A stretch of 64,000 bases of DNA from CAWAMR01 sp963783095. GTDB lineage: Bacteria > Planctomycetota > Planctomycetia > Gemmatales > Gemmataceae. The stretch is from NCBI GenBank assembly GCA_963783095.1, contig CAWAMR010000014.1, positions 558,001-622,000 of the forward strand, read 5' to 3'. The position numbers and the translations under genes were made by a program. Positions 26,673 to 35,489 of this stretch are shown one piece after another (the first letter of the stretch is position 1; every line of letters starts with the position of its first letter). The notes beneath the pieces were generated by a model, which saw only the letters and a program-made list of their open reading frames with translations, ran no database searches and had not been told where the DNA came from.

Positions 26673-28547
26673 TTTTTTCTTGAACAATGAAGGGCGTGCG
26701 AAAACACGTTTACCCGGATCATCCGAAGTGGCACCGAGGAAGCCGAACAACATCTCGTTGGTCGTTTGCTCGCCGACCGTAACGATCTTCGGCGGGTTGC
26801 TGGGATTATTCGGGTTCTTGTCGCTATTGTCAAATGTGGCTTCGATTTCGATCTTCGTGCCTTCCTTGACCTTGATGGGCGTTTTGAACCAGTAAGTCTC
26901 TTGCCAGTTGTAATCCCAGTTATCGATCTGCACCAGGGTTTGCGTGGATCCCTCCGGCGGAGTCATGGTCACCTTGACCTTCTTACCCAACAGGTGCATG
27001 TGCGGCATCACGGAGTAAACGGTACAATTGCCCGTGATGTACGCGGACCCCTTGGTTGTATAGTCGGCCTTGCCCGCGGGAATGAACTGGAACGGACCAA
27101 AGCCGGCGACCGTCAAAGCCTGGTAGGGCCTTTCGATCTTCTTCTTGGCAAAGTAAAGACCGATTTGCAACTTGTCTTTCTCTTCCTTGCCGTCGCGGTG
27201 ATAGTGAGTTTGAATCACAATGTCGGCCCCTTTAGGGAGGAAATAGCCGGTGCCTTCGGGTAGGAAGCGCGGCATCTGACCGGGTGCCCAACCGCCAATG
27301 CCGCCGAACTTGCCGGGGCCGCCACGAAAACCCACACCCATCGCCGATGAATAGCCCGGACCATGATCCGAGTCATCCGCCTTGGCTTTCGCTTTGGCGT
27401 CCTGTTCCATCTTGCGGGCCGTACCCGTCGTGTCCCAGAAATTCAAGGTGTGGTGGACAACGCGCTGATTGCCCGGACGAACCTCAAAGGCCACGATGTG
27501 TTTGTCTTCTTGAAGATTCGTCGGCAGCACGAAGCACCGGAATAGATCTCGACCGCTTGCGCCGACGGTAAATTCCTCCGCAACGGTAAGCGTCAGGTCG
27601 GGCTTGCCGAGTTGCCAGCCGTCAATGAATTCCTTCGGCTTGGGAGCGTCCTTGGGATCGCCTTTGGGCGTGCCGCCATCGACCCAGTCGGCAATCGTTT
27701 TGAGATCCTGATCGGAAAGCGTACGTTCATTGTGGAATGCCGGGCCGTGGGTGGGCTTCCAGGGCGGCATCTGGCGATTGGCTGTGTAATGCTTGATGTC
27801 ATCGGCCCAGTTGACGGCCTGCTTGTAACTCATGAGTGCAAAGGGCCCGACCGCTCCCGGACGATGACAGCCCTGGCAGTTATTTTGCAGAATGGATTCG
27901 ACATCCTTGTGATAAGTCACCTTGGTGGTGATCGCCTTGGCTACAGCACCCTTGGGCACCACGGGACATCCAACCGTTCTGGTGACCGGCGTCGGTACAT
28001 CTTTGCCGGCAAGCGTGGCCTCGATGGCATTCTTGAGATCGAACTCGGTTGTGCCGGCGTTCTTTTTGAGGCGGGCTGAGTAGGCGTTGTCGATTCGACC
28101 GCGATAGCGCAAAACATAATTGTGATCGAGCAGGAACGCTTCGGGAGTGGTGGTTGCCTTGAAGGCATCGACAGTGTCCGATTTCGGATCGATATAGACC
28201 GGGAAAGGAAGTTTGAATTCCGCAGCCAGTTTTTTCACCGCAACAGGATCTTCCTCGTTGGGAGCGACAGCAATGAAATCGACACCCTTGTCGGCATACT
28301 CCTTGTGCAGCGCCCTCAGAGTGGTGGAGTAGTCGTTGGAAACGGGACAATCGAAGGAGAGGAATACGACAACGATGGCCTTCTTATCCTTGATGGAGGT
28401 CACGGCCACGGACTTGCCATCCAGTCCGGTAAAGGTGGCAGTGTCAATCTTGGTGGCGATTTTGTCGGTCACGAGCGTGCTTTCGGCGGCGACATGACCC
28501 AACGAACACACCAAGACGGACGACACGAGGATCATCAAACGAAGCAT
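26670..28547 (-). CDS. Redoxin-cytochrome c-copper monooxygenase-like fusion, intact
   Basis: 625 residues from ATG 28547. The frame is open 86 codons further upstream, but only from here is there a signal peptide (MILVSSVLVCSLGHVAAEST). Order: thioredoxin-like domain (about 30-190; FLSFDCPVSNDYSTTLRALH, TTTPEAFLLDHNYVLRYRGR), monohaem cytochrome c (about 215-330; NNCQGCHRPGAVGPFALM, methionine-rich PNRQMPPW-like loop), and a copper type II monooxygenase-like domain with VVHHTLNF, IVIQTHYHRDGKE and SVMPHMHLLGKKV. The His pairs match the two copper sites of the peptidylglycine monooxygenase fold. Periplasmic. No substrate can be read from the sequence. Confidence 0.92.
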   Translation of the reverse strand: MLRLMILVSSVLVCSLGHVAAESTLVTDKIATKIDTATFTGLDGKSVAVTSIKDKKAIVVVFLSFDCPVSNDYSTTLRALHKEYADKGVDFIAVAPNEEDPVAVKKLAAEFKLPFPVYIDPKSDTVDAFKATTTPEAFLLDHNYVLRYRGRIDNAYSARLKKNAGTTEFDLKNAIEATLAGKDVPTPVTRTVGCPVVPKGAVAKAITTKVTYHKDVESILQNNCQGCHRPGAVGPFALMSYKQAVNWADDIKHYTANRQMPPWKPTHGPAFHNERTLSDQDLKTIADWVDGGTPKGDPKDAPKPKEFIDGWQLGKPDLTLTVAEEFTVGASGRDLFRCFVLPTNLQEDKHIVAFEVRPGNQRVVHHTLNFWDTTGTARKMEQDAKAKAKADDSDHGPGYSSAMGVGFRGGPGKFGGIGGWAPGQMPRFLPEGTGYFLPKGADIVIQTHYHRDGKEEKDKLQIGLYFAKKKIERPYQALTVAGFGPFQFIPAGKADYTTKGSAYITGNCTVYSVMPHMHLLGKKVKVTMTPPEGSTQTLVQIDNWDYNWQETYWFKTPIKVKEGTKIEIEATFDNSDKNPNNPSNPPKIVTVGEQTTNEMLFGFLGATSDDPGKRVFARPSLFKKK

Positions 28548-28887
28548 AGGATCAAAATCTCCACGAAAGAGTGACCAAGAGTCTTCAGTTCTGGGAGGAG
28601 AGGCTCCAATGATTATACCAGAAGATTCAGGAACGTGTTTCACCTTGTATTGGTTCACCACCGCAATCAAAAGACAGGCAGCGCCTCGTTCTTCAATCCA
28701 TTCAGCATTGCCTCTTACCGTAGCATTAATGCGAGCGTCCCCTTGATTTATTTGAGGCTTTCGTATTGTGGGTAACAAGGACGCGAAATTCCACCAGTAA
28801 TTCACTAAGAATACCTTGTGATGGATATTAGGGCAGAGACTGAATGCTCTGGTCCCAAACGATCTGGCTCTCTTTTGGAGGCTAAAA
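28548..28887. other. Intergenic region with no recognised gene
   Basis: A 340-base gap between divergently transcribed genes. It must hold the promoters of the redoxin fusion (minus) and of the TIGR03067/ROK pair (plus). The only clear signal is a GGAGG ribosome binding site at about 28876. No repeat, tRNA or small gene was recognised. Confidence 0.6.
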
Positions 28888-29307
28888 ATGAGCGCGATTC
28901 TGGCTATTGTCTTCCTGTCGGCGGGTAGCGACGACCCCGCACTGAAAAAAGAGATTCAGCTTCTCAATAGTTCGTGGACCGTGATAGGTATGGAAGTCAA
29001 GGGTAAGAAACTTGCCCCGAAGGAACGGATCGAGCAAGTGATTTTCCGGTCTGGTAAACCGGCCGACAAAGGCAACGACAAAAAAGGCGAATCTTTGCTT
29101 ACCTACGAACTCGACCTCTCGCAAAAGCCCAAGGTCATCCGCGCTCAGTTCGTCAGTGAGGGCAAGAAGACTCTTGCCGGGATCTACGAACTCAATGGAG
29201 ATACTCTCAAACTGTGCTTGATCCCGGGCGATAAGGCACCCAAGGAATTCAAGACCGCCGCCGACGACAAGGCGATTTTTCTGGAACTGAAGAGAGAAAA
29301 AAAATAG
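28888..29307 (+). CDS. TIGR03067-domain protein
   Basis: 139 residues, starting at ATG 28888 behind a strong GGAGG. It belongs to the small, function-unknown TIGR03067 domain that is expanded in planctomycetes: an LNSSWTVIGMEVKGKKLAPK opening, TYELDLSQKPKVIRAQFVS, LAGIYELNGDTLKLCLIPGD and a final LELKREKK. The fold is probably a small beta barrel. The N-terminus is weakly hydrophobic (MSAILAIVFLSAGSD) and could be a short signal peptide. It lies 14 bases before the ROK gene, so the two are likely co-transcribed. Confidence 0.88.
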   Translation: MSAILAIVFLSAGSDDPALKKEIQLLNSSWTVIGMEVKGKKLAPKERIEQVIFRSGKPADKGNDKKGESLLTYELDLSQKPKVIRAQFVSEGKKTLAGIYELNGDTLKLCLIPGDKAPKEFKTAADDKAIFLELKREKK

Positions 29308-29321
29308 ACTCCCAGACAAAC

Positions 29322-30287
29322 ATGTACTTGGGTATCGAAATCGGCGGAACAAAACTGCAAATCGGTCTTGGACCAGGTGATGGCACAATTCTTGGTTTGT
29401 GGCGCAGTGCGGTCAATGTGACCGCGGGCGGGGAAGGTATACGCAACCAAATCCTTGCAGCGGTCCCAGAGTTGCTTGGCTCCGCGCATCTGTCAGCAGA
29501 TCAGTTACTGGGCGTCGGCGTCGGTTTCGGCGGTCCGGTAGACGACAAAACTCAACGAATCATCAAATCGCATCAAATTCCAGGCTGGGATGACTTCCCC
29601 CTTCCGCAATGGCTCGGCGAAGCGCTCAATCTCCCATGCGTATTGGGCAACGATGCCGATGTTGCCGGCTTGGCCGAGGCTCATCACGGAGCGGGGCAAG
29701 GTTTATCGCCCATCTTCTACATGACGATCGGCTCCGGCATCGGCGGTGGATTTATTATTGATGGCGAAATTTACCGCGCGATTGGGCGCGGAGCGGCAGA
29801 GATCGGCCATCTGCGTATTGCCGATCCCCGTCGTGGTGCGGATGATCCAATCAATACCTTGGAAGAAATCGCTTCGGGTTGGGGCATGGGAAAATATGCG
29901 CAAATGCTGTTGACGGAAGGTGATGGGGCCGACTCGTTGCTCATGTCGATGGCGGGCGACCAGATTGAAGCAGTGACTGCACAATGGGTGGGCGAGGCCG
30001 CCAAAAAAGGAGATTGGTTTGCAAAATCGATCCTGCTGGAAAGTCTTTCAGGGCTTGCAGAGGCGATCTGTGCGGTCATCGTCTTGCTCTGTCCAAAGCG
30101 AATCGTTATCGGCGGAGGGGTTTCGCTGATTGGGGAGGAATGGTTCTTCATCCCATTACGCGCGATGGTGGCAGAACGAACCTTCGCGCCCTTCGCAGGT
30201 TTGACCGATATTGTACCTGCTTCTTTGGGGGAAGCAGTTGTCGTTCAGGGGGCGTTGACATTGGCGCGAGCACGTCTAAAGAGGTAA
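29322..30287 (+). CDS. ROK-family sugar kinase or regulator-like protein
   Basis: 321 residues, full length. The N-terminal phosphate motif is GIEIGGTKLQIGLGPGDGTI; GVGFGGPVDDKTQRI and the catalytic region VLGNDADVAGLAEAHHG follow; IGSGIGGGFIIDGEIYRAIG and the adenosine motif KRIVIGGGVSLIGEEWF are present. There is no helix-turn-helix, so this is a kinase-type ROK protein, probably a glucokinase or related hexokinase. The zinc motif typical of ROK proteins (CxCGxxGCxE after GH) is replaced by IADPRRGADDPINTLEE with no cysteine, so the structural zinc is probably absent. Confidence 0.9.
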   Translation: MYLGIEIGGTKLQIGLGPGDGTILGLWRSAVNVTAGGEGIRNQILAAVPELLGSAHLSADQLLGVGVGFGGPVDDKTQRIIKSHQIPGWDDFPLPQWLGEALNLPCVLGNDADVAGLAEAHHGAGQGLSPIFYMTIGSGIGGGFIIDGEIYRAIGRGAAEIGHLRIADPRRGADDPINTLEEIASGWGMGKYAQMLLTEGDGADSLLMSMAGDQIEAVTAQWVGEAAKKGDWFAKSILLESLSGLAEAICAVIVLLCPKRIVIGGGVSLIGEEWFFIPLRAMVAERTFAPFAGLTDIVPASLGEAVVVQGALTLARARLKR

Positions 30288-30326
30288 ATTGATGAAGCGG
30301 ATTCTCGATAAACGGCAGGAGTGTTG

Positions 30327-30938
30327 ATGATGGTAGTTCAGACACCAACCAAAACCAAAATGACAGCGGACGAGTTTTTGGAATTTGTCCAGCGTCCCGA
30401 AAACGAAACCCGCTGGTTTGAACTTGTTCGAGGGGAGGTAATCGAATTGCCGTCCCCGACCAAAATTCACGGGCGCGTTTGCACCAGAGCAAGTTTCATC
30501 TTGGAAAGTTATGTCGTCGCGAGAAACTACGGGTACATCACAGGGAATGACGCAGGAACTCTTCTCGAACGTGATCTGGATACTGTCTGGGGTCCTGATG
30601 TTGCGCTCTTCGAGGATGCAAACAGCTTTGAGGAACTGCACCCGAAGTATGGCGAAGTCCCGCCTATTTTGGCCGTTGAGGTTCTGTCACCGAGCGATTC
30701 CTACGGGCGGATACAAGAGAAACTCGACGACTACCTGAATAACCATGTCAAAATGGTTTGGTTAATCGATCCCGAACGACAAACAGTTCGGATTGTCGAA
30801 CCTGGAAAGTTGCCGGTTCTGCTCACGGTAGATCAAGAACTCCTCGGTGGTGATGTTCTCCCTGGCTTCCGCTGCAAAGTTTCCGACTTTTTCTTCGTTC
30901 CAGGGAAGCCGGCTCAATCTTCCTCCGAAACAGCTTGA
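30327..30938 (+). CDS. Uma2-family (DUF820) PD-(D/E)XK nuclease-like protein
   Basis: 203 residues from ATG 30327, preceded by AGGAG. The family core is complete: MTADEFLEFVQRPENETRWF opening, ELVRGEVIEL, DLDTVWGPDVALFE, the active-site EVLSPSDSYGRIQEKLDDYL and VWLIDPERQTVRIV. Residues D, E and the downstream K form the PD-(D/E)XK-like site. Uma2 genes are numerous in planctomycetes and cyanobacteria; their biological role is not established. A second, longer member is at 40680-41543. Confidence 0.93.
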   Translation: MMVVQTPTKTKMTADEFLEFVQRPENETRWFELVRGEVIELPSPTKIHGRVCTRASFILESYVVARNYGYITGNDAGTLLERDLDTVWGPDVALFEDANSFEELHPKYGEVPPILAVEVLSPSDSYGRIQEKLDDYLNNHVKMVWLIDPERQTVRIVEPGKLPVLLTVDQELLGGDVLPGFRCKVSDFFFVPGKPAQSSSETA

Positions 30939-30974
30939 GCTTCCCACGATTTGGTTGGAATGGTTCAAGGAAAG

Positions 30975-31123
30975 GGCATCAGTTGCACGCAAGATACACA
31001 TTTTCTCCAAACGGCAGTTGGTTTGCGTCCGGTGTTAGTCACCATTCGTCAGGAAGTGCCAGCGACGGCATCGCTCCAGGCACCATATTGGTGACGGACC
31101 TGGGCGATATGATGATGTCATGA
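30975..31123 (+). pseudogene. WD40-blade fragment
   Basis: About 50 codons that read KGHQLHARYTFSPNGSWFAS and end LVTDLGDMMMS. The FSPNGSWFASG stretch is a WD40 blade signature, but no further blades or start are present, so this looks like a remnant. It is followed by about 85 bases without recognised features before the HicB-like gene. Confidence 0.3.
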
Positions 31124-31209
31124 TTGTCTCGAGGGCCAGTCCGACGTAAGTTGGAGGGAATGATTGGAATAGACGAAGTGAACACGCTCTTGACAAGTTG
31201 GGATCAATC

Positions 31210-31404
31210 ATGAAGTTCGTCGTGACGATCGACCGAGACGAGGATGGCGTTTGGGTGGTTGCATGTCCAAACATACCTGGTTGTGTCAGCCAGGGGGCGA
31301 CCAAAGACGAGGCTCTCACCAACACCCGGGATGCCATACAGGCTTGCTTGCAGGTGCGAGCGGAACGCGGCATGCCACTGACCGTTGGGTTTACAGGTTC
31401 CTGA
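31210..31404 (+). CDS. HicB-like antitoxin, orphan
   Basis: 64 residues. The HicB fold is clear: MKFVVTIDRDEDGVWVVACP, NIPGCVSQGATKDEALTNTR, DAIQACLQVRAERGMPLTVG. It is slightly shorter than usual and lacks a C-terminal DNA-binding segment. No HicA-type double-stranded-RNA-binding toxin is visible on either side: upstream is WD40 debris and downstream, 20 bases away, is trpF. It is therefore an orphan antitoxin or a member of the solitary HicB group common in planctomycetes. Confidence 0.85.
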   Translation: MKFVVTIDRDEDGVWVVACPNIPGCVSQGATKDEALTNTRDAIQACLQVRAERGMPLTVGFTGS

Positions 31405-31424
31405 ACCGCATCCTGGATGTACCC

Positions 31425-32081
31425 ATGCCAATCCCTTTGCGAATCAAAATCTGCGGCGTCACTACTCCTGAAGATGTTCGCGTTTGCGCCGACGCTGGGG
31501 CCGATGCGGTCGGGTTGAACTTTCATCCCGCCTCGCCGCGCTATCTCGATCCCAAACAATCTCAGCCGATCATTCGGGCTATACCACCTCTGATGTCGGC
31601 AGTGGGTGTTTTCGTCGCCATTCCCATGCGGCAAGCTACTGCCATCTCTTATCAACTGGGATTGCGCGCGGTGCAGTGGTACGGCGAACAGCGCGAACTC
31701 TCCGACGCTTTTCCGTTTAGCTTGATCGCCTCGTTTCGAGTCAAGGATCGCAAGAGCCTTGCCGAGATATCGACCTATCTGGAAATGTGCCGAAGTTTTG
31801 GCAACCTGCCCTCGGCGATTCTGGTCGATGCCTATGTCGAGGGGGCAATGGGCGGCACCGGACACAAGGCTCCCTGGGACTTGCTCGCCGACTTCAAGCC
31901 GGGAGTACCCTTGATTTTGGCGGGAGGATTGACACCCGAAAATGTCGGCGATGCCATCCGCATCGTGCGCCCGGCCGGAGTAGACGTGGCCAGCGGAGTG
32001 GAGACTAGTCCAGGGAGGAAAGATCCCCACAAGGTCAAGGCCTTCATCGCCTCTGCACGAGAAGCTGCAGCGCGGAATTGA
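31425..32081 (+). CDS. trpF: Phosphoribosylanthranilate isomerase
   Basis: Third step of tryptophan synthesis, a TIM-barrel isomerase. 218 residues from ATG 31425; the frame is open further upstream but similarity starts at MPIPLRIKICGVTTPEDVRV. The catalytic Cys is in KICGVT. ADAVGLNFHPASPRYLDPKQ, ILVDAYVEGAMGGTGH (with the catalytic Asp) and PLILAGGLTPENVGDAIRIV are family motifs, and the phosphate-binding GVDVASGVETSPGRKDPHKV closes the barrel. No other trp gene is in the window. Confidence 0.95.
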   Translation: MPIPLRIKICGVTTPEDVRVCADAGADAVGLNFHPASPRYLDPKQSQPIIRAIPPLMSAVGVFVAIPMRQATAISYQLGLRAVQWYGEQRELSDAFPFSLIASFRVKDRKSLAEISTYLEMCRSFGNLPSAILVDAYVEGAMGGTGHKAPWDLLADFKPGVPLILAGGLTPENVGDAIRIVRPAGVDVASGVETSPGRKDPHKVKAFIASAREAAARN

Positions 32082-32082
32082 G

Positions 32083-32250
32083 AGGTTTCTCCTCACTCGG
32101 CAGATCGAGACTACGCTGGGTCGCATGGTTCGGAAGGGAGCGATTCACGACGGGCAGCATGTGAAGGCGGATTACGACACCTCGCGTGATGGGTTAGAAT
32201 TGCAGTTGCATGAGGTTTTTCGAGTGAAGGATGAGAACCCGGTCGACTAA
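32083..32250 (+). pseudogene. Possible Clp/AAA+ C-terminal fragment
   Basis: A 55-codon open stretch directly after trpF reads LTRQIETTLGRMVRKGAIHD, then GQHVKADYDTSRDGLELQLH and ends VKDENPVD at a TAA. It resembles the last 50 residues of ClpB/ClpC-type ATPases (the R-x-I-E-x-x-L-x-x-x-L-x-x-G region followed by D-G-x-x-V-x-x-D-x-D). No start or upstream part exists here. The likeness is by eye only. Confidence 0.3.
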
Positions 32251-32285
32251 CGGCAAGTCAATTATCCGGGGGAAACTTGAACCTC

Positions 32286-33293
32286 ATGAGTATCTTCTGT
32301 TTCGATTGGAGTTCCTTTGATTGCAGACGATCTATGATGAGTTTGGGATTCTCAATGACGGAATCGGGCGGCCAGTACATCCTCAAGCCGATTCCACATG
32401 GGGAATTTCAGCGATTGGAAGCTGTCCCAGTCAACGAACACCTGACAATGCAAATTGCCCGTCAGGTCTTTCGTATCGGGGTCGCCGAAAATGCACTGGT
32501 TGCTTTCGATGGCGGCGAATTGGCCTACTTGGTTCGCAGGTTCGATGTCCAGCTTAATGGGGTTCGTTTGCTGCAAGAAGATTTCGCGCAAGTTGCCAAG
32601 AGATCCGCGGAAACGCACGGGGAAAACTACAAATGCGATTTTTCCTATGAAGAGATCGGCGAGCTGATTCGCAAACACGTCGCCGCTTATCCGGTGGAAA
32701 TGGAGAGGTTCTTTCACCTGGTTGTGTTCAATTACTTCGTCCACAACGGTGATGCCCACCTCAAAAACTTTTCGCTCATCCGGAATGATCATTACGGGGA
32801 TTACACCTTAACCCCTGCGTATGACTTGCTGAACACTCGGCTCCACGTGCCGAACGAAACGCGAACCGCATTGAATCTGTTCCGAGATGATGAGTTCGAG
32901 ACAGACAGTTTCAAGGCCAATGCCTTTTATGCTTTCGATGACTTTCGCGAGTTGGCCTTACGCCTGGGACTACGCGAAACGCGATTTAGGCGAATCATGC
33001 AAGCCTTCATCGACGGAGAAAGTGCGGTCTTTTCGCTGATCGATCGGTCGGGCCTACCGGAGGAATGCAAGCAGTTGTATAAAGAGCATGCTGCGCGATT
33101 CGATCAAGGTACTCGCGCTTCAGGCCTTCCCTGCTTGCCGGAATTCACCGTACCGGAACTAGAAGGCGGAAGCCCAAGTAGCTGCCGCGATCCGACGGGA
33201 GGTCGAAGTCGCGGGCCGCTGACCGGAAAAACTGCGGAGCAAAGCCGAGCCAATTGTCGCCTCGGTTCACCCGGTAAGAGGTCGAACTTGTGA
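32286..33293 (+). pseudogene. HipA-like kinase, N-terminally truncated
   Basis: The HipA-like kinase core is clear: SMTESGGQYILKPIPHGEFQ (the P-loop lysine), AVPVNEHLTMQIARQVFRIG, LAYLVRRFDV, the catalytic FNYFVHNGDAHLKNFSLIRN and DYTLTPAYDLLNT with its metal-binding Asp. HipA proteins phosphorylate target proteins in toxin-antitoxin systems. The first 60 or so residues of the family (the ISGVQ region before the P-loop) are missing, and no HipB-type repressor is adjacent. The 3' end overlaps the convergent gene by about 150 bases; real similarity probably ends near 33110. Confidence 0.72.
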
Positions 33294-34878
33294 AGAAGTT
33301 TTCACACCACTGAGAGACGTTCCCCTGCATGTCATACAGCCCCCAGGCATTCGGCTTCTTCTCGCCGACGCCATGCGTCTTGGACTCCGAGTTCTTGCTG
33401 TACCATGCGTACTCCCCCAGTTTCGTATCGTCCTCACCAAAGAAAAACCGGGTCGTGCTTCCTGCTCTACAGGCATATTCCCATTGCTCTTCAGTTGGCA
33501 AGCGGTAGCCCGTGCTATTGTCCAAAACCTTCACCGATGCTTTCTTGATTGATTGATCGCCGTTGCGCTCGATATCGCTCAGTTCATATGCGGCAGTCCT
33601 GCCGTCCAGTGCGCCCAACTTATTGCAGAATTCCACGGCATCGTACCAGCTTACCTGTTCGACCGGATGATCGCCGCTGCCGCCGTTACTTTTGACAAAC
33701 TTCGACGGGTTCCGGCCCATTACCTTCTCGTATTGAGCTTGCGTTACCGTATAAACACCCAGGTAAAAATCGGCCCTCAACGTCACTTTGTATCGAAACT
33801 CATAACTTTCTCGACCCACTTCCTCTTTGGGTGATCCCATCAAGAAAGTCTTGTCCTTGGCTTTGATCAACTTCATCTTCAGCGTTGGAAGCGTTTTCGA
33901 AGTAAGCTGGTCTTCGAGATCCTGCCGGAGTGCGGTCGGCAACGCCGCCACAAACCAGATGTTGCGATAATAGACCGGATTGCCGTGGTTTTGAAGCTGA
34001 ATGCCCGCAGGCTGGATCGGGCCTTTCTTGATGACGTAGTTTTCGTGAATCAGCACCCCGTTGTGATAGACGGTCGCCACCACATTCCCATCCAGTTCCT
34101 TGAGCTCGACATCGTATGTTTGCCAGGACAGCGGCGGAAAGCACATATTTACGGCAGGGGCCTGCTTGCTGTAGAACCCGCCGCATTCATTATTTTCACC
34201 CTTCAATCCAAAACTATCGAGAACCTGAATCTCGGTCCCTTGAATGAAAACGCCGCTGTTGCCGCGTCCCTGTCCGCGCGCTTTGGGTTGATACGGAGTG
34301 CGAAATTCGATGTGCAGTTTCCCGGTCCCGATACTCTTGACGCTGTTGATCCCATTGTTGAGCAGATTCTCTTCGACGATTTTCCCACCTTTCCACTCGT
34401 CCGCACTCTTGCCGTCAAAAAGAATCATCGCCCCTTCGGGTGCTTTCTCGCCGAGGGTTTTGCTCTTCCGTTCCACTTTCTTGAGCGTAAATTCTCCTCC
34501 ATCCGGATTCTTCCCCTTGATCGCGCCGGAAGCGATTTCACCGCTCCAGTCCTTCTCGGTTAATGTTGCTTTCTCGCCGTCGAGTTTGGCAGAGACTTTT
34601 GTACGGGTCTTGGTATCCCAGCCGGCTCCCGGCAAGCCGCCGGCGAGGAAATAAACATCGAACTTGTCGCTGCCCAGGGCAACGATCTGGACACCAATCT
34701 TTTTTCCGGAAAGTTCACCCTCGTATTCACCTTGGATGGCAAAATCAGGGCCGGCCTCGGCTGCGATCGTGAAGACGTCCTTGGATTTGGGTGGATTCTT
34801 TTTCTCCTGGGCAGAACCCGTGGAAAGCACCAGAAAGAACAGCGCGGTAAGCGGGGCCGGGATAACGGAGAGTTTCAT
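33145..34878 (-). CDS. Exported DUF1080 plus sulfatase-modifying-factor-like fusion
   Basis: 577 residues. Signal peptide MKLSVIPAPLTALFFLVLST. A beta-rich region of about 120 residues comes first (FAIQGEYEGELSGKKIGVQI). The DUF1080 (3-keto-disaccharide hydrolase, laminin-G-like) domain follows at about 145-330 (MILFDGKSADEWKGGKIVEE, GRGNSGVFIQGTEIQVLDSF, YRNIWFVA). The C-terminal 230 residues form a formylglycine-generating-enzyme-type domain (VTQAQYEKVMGRNPSKFVKS, RLPTEEQWEYACRAGSTTRF, WGLYDMQGNVSQWCENFF). The catalytic cysteine pair of true formylglycine-generating enzyme is not seen near the end. Probably a periplasmic carbohydrate-related protein. Confidence 0.9.
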   Translation of the reverse strand: MKLSVIPAPLTALFFLVLSTGSAQEKKNPPKSKDVFTIAAEAGPDFAIQGEYEGELSGKKIGVQIVALGSDKFDVYFLAGGLPGAGWDTKTRTKVSAKLDGEKATLTEKDWSGEIASGAIKGKNPDGGEFTLKKVERKSKTLGEKAPEGAMILFDGKSADEWKGGKIVEENLLNNGINSVKSIGTGKLHIEFRTPYQPKARGQGRGNSGVFIQGTEIQVLDSFGLKGENNECGGFYSKQAPAVNMCFPPLSWQTYDVELKELDGNVVATVYHNGVLIHENYVIKKGPIQPAGIQLQNHGNPVYYRNIWFVAALPTALRQDLEDQLTSKTLPTLKMKLIKAKDKTFLMGSPKEEVGRESYEFRYKVTLRADFYLGVYTVTQAQYEKVMGRNPSKFVKSNGGSGDHPVEQVSWYDAVEFCNKLGALDGRTAAYELSDIERNGDQSIKKASVKVLDNSTGYRLPTEEQWEYACRAGSTTRFFFGEDDTKLGEYAWYSKNSESKTHGVGEKKPNAWGLYDMQGNVSQWCENFFTSSTSYRVNRGDNWLGFAPQFFRSAARDFDLPSDRGSYLGFRLLVPVR

Positions 34879-35489
34879 GGACTGGCTCGAATTTAGGGAA
34901 AAGAAGTTTTTGGAGGGTTGCTAGCAGTGTCGGTATTCTATGCGATTTACTTTCTCAACAATACATCGCTGGATAAGCGGCTTGCAAGAGAATTGCCGTT
35001 TAGCACATCTGCCGTCGTGCGATTTGCAATCCCAAATGGCAGTTTGCAATGCCGGTAAATGGCTTGCCGGCGGAGTGGATTCCGCAAGTGCTGTCCCCGC
35101 AAAGAGAATGCGTTGGCCCACCGTCATGGCACGGCAAATGCATTACACTCACCTCCCAACAGGTCGCCCAAAACGGCAAAGGGTCGTGGCTCAACCCAGG
35201 GGTTTAGTTCGGATCCCGACCACCGCTGAATGAACTTGGATCGACTTGCTATGACTATCCACCTGCTAATTCCCACCGACGTCTTCCAGCGTCTCTTCGT
35301 CACCAGCGGCGTCTGGTAACAACTCCAGTTCCTTTCTCGTCAGCAACTGCTGCAAGAACAGCTCGCGCGACCTTCGGAATTCCCTTGCACGTCGGCATCA
35401 TGCCGGGTCTCGGGATTTCATCGCCTGCGTTAGACATTGCGCCGCGAGCATTCGGACCACGCTTGTTTCTCTTCACCAATCCAAGGGGG
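34879..35489. other. Intergenic region between divergent genes
   Basis: 611 bases between the DUF1080 fusion (minus) and the lipoprotein gene (plus). No coding sequence with family similarity, no RNA gene and no long palindrome were recognised. It presumably contains both promoters. An open frame upstream of 35490 on plus has no family similarity and is not taken as part of the lipoprotein. Confidence 0.5.

Noticed and set aside
31210..31404. Complete HicAB toxin-antitoxin system
   Set aside because: No HicA-like frame of 60-80 residues was found on either strand within the flanking gaps.
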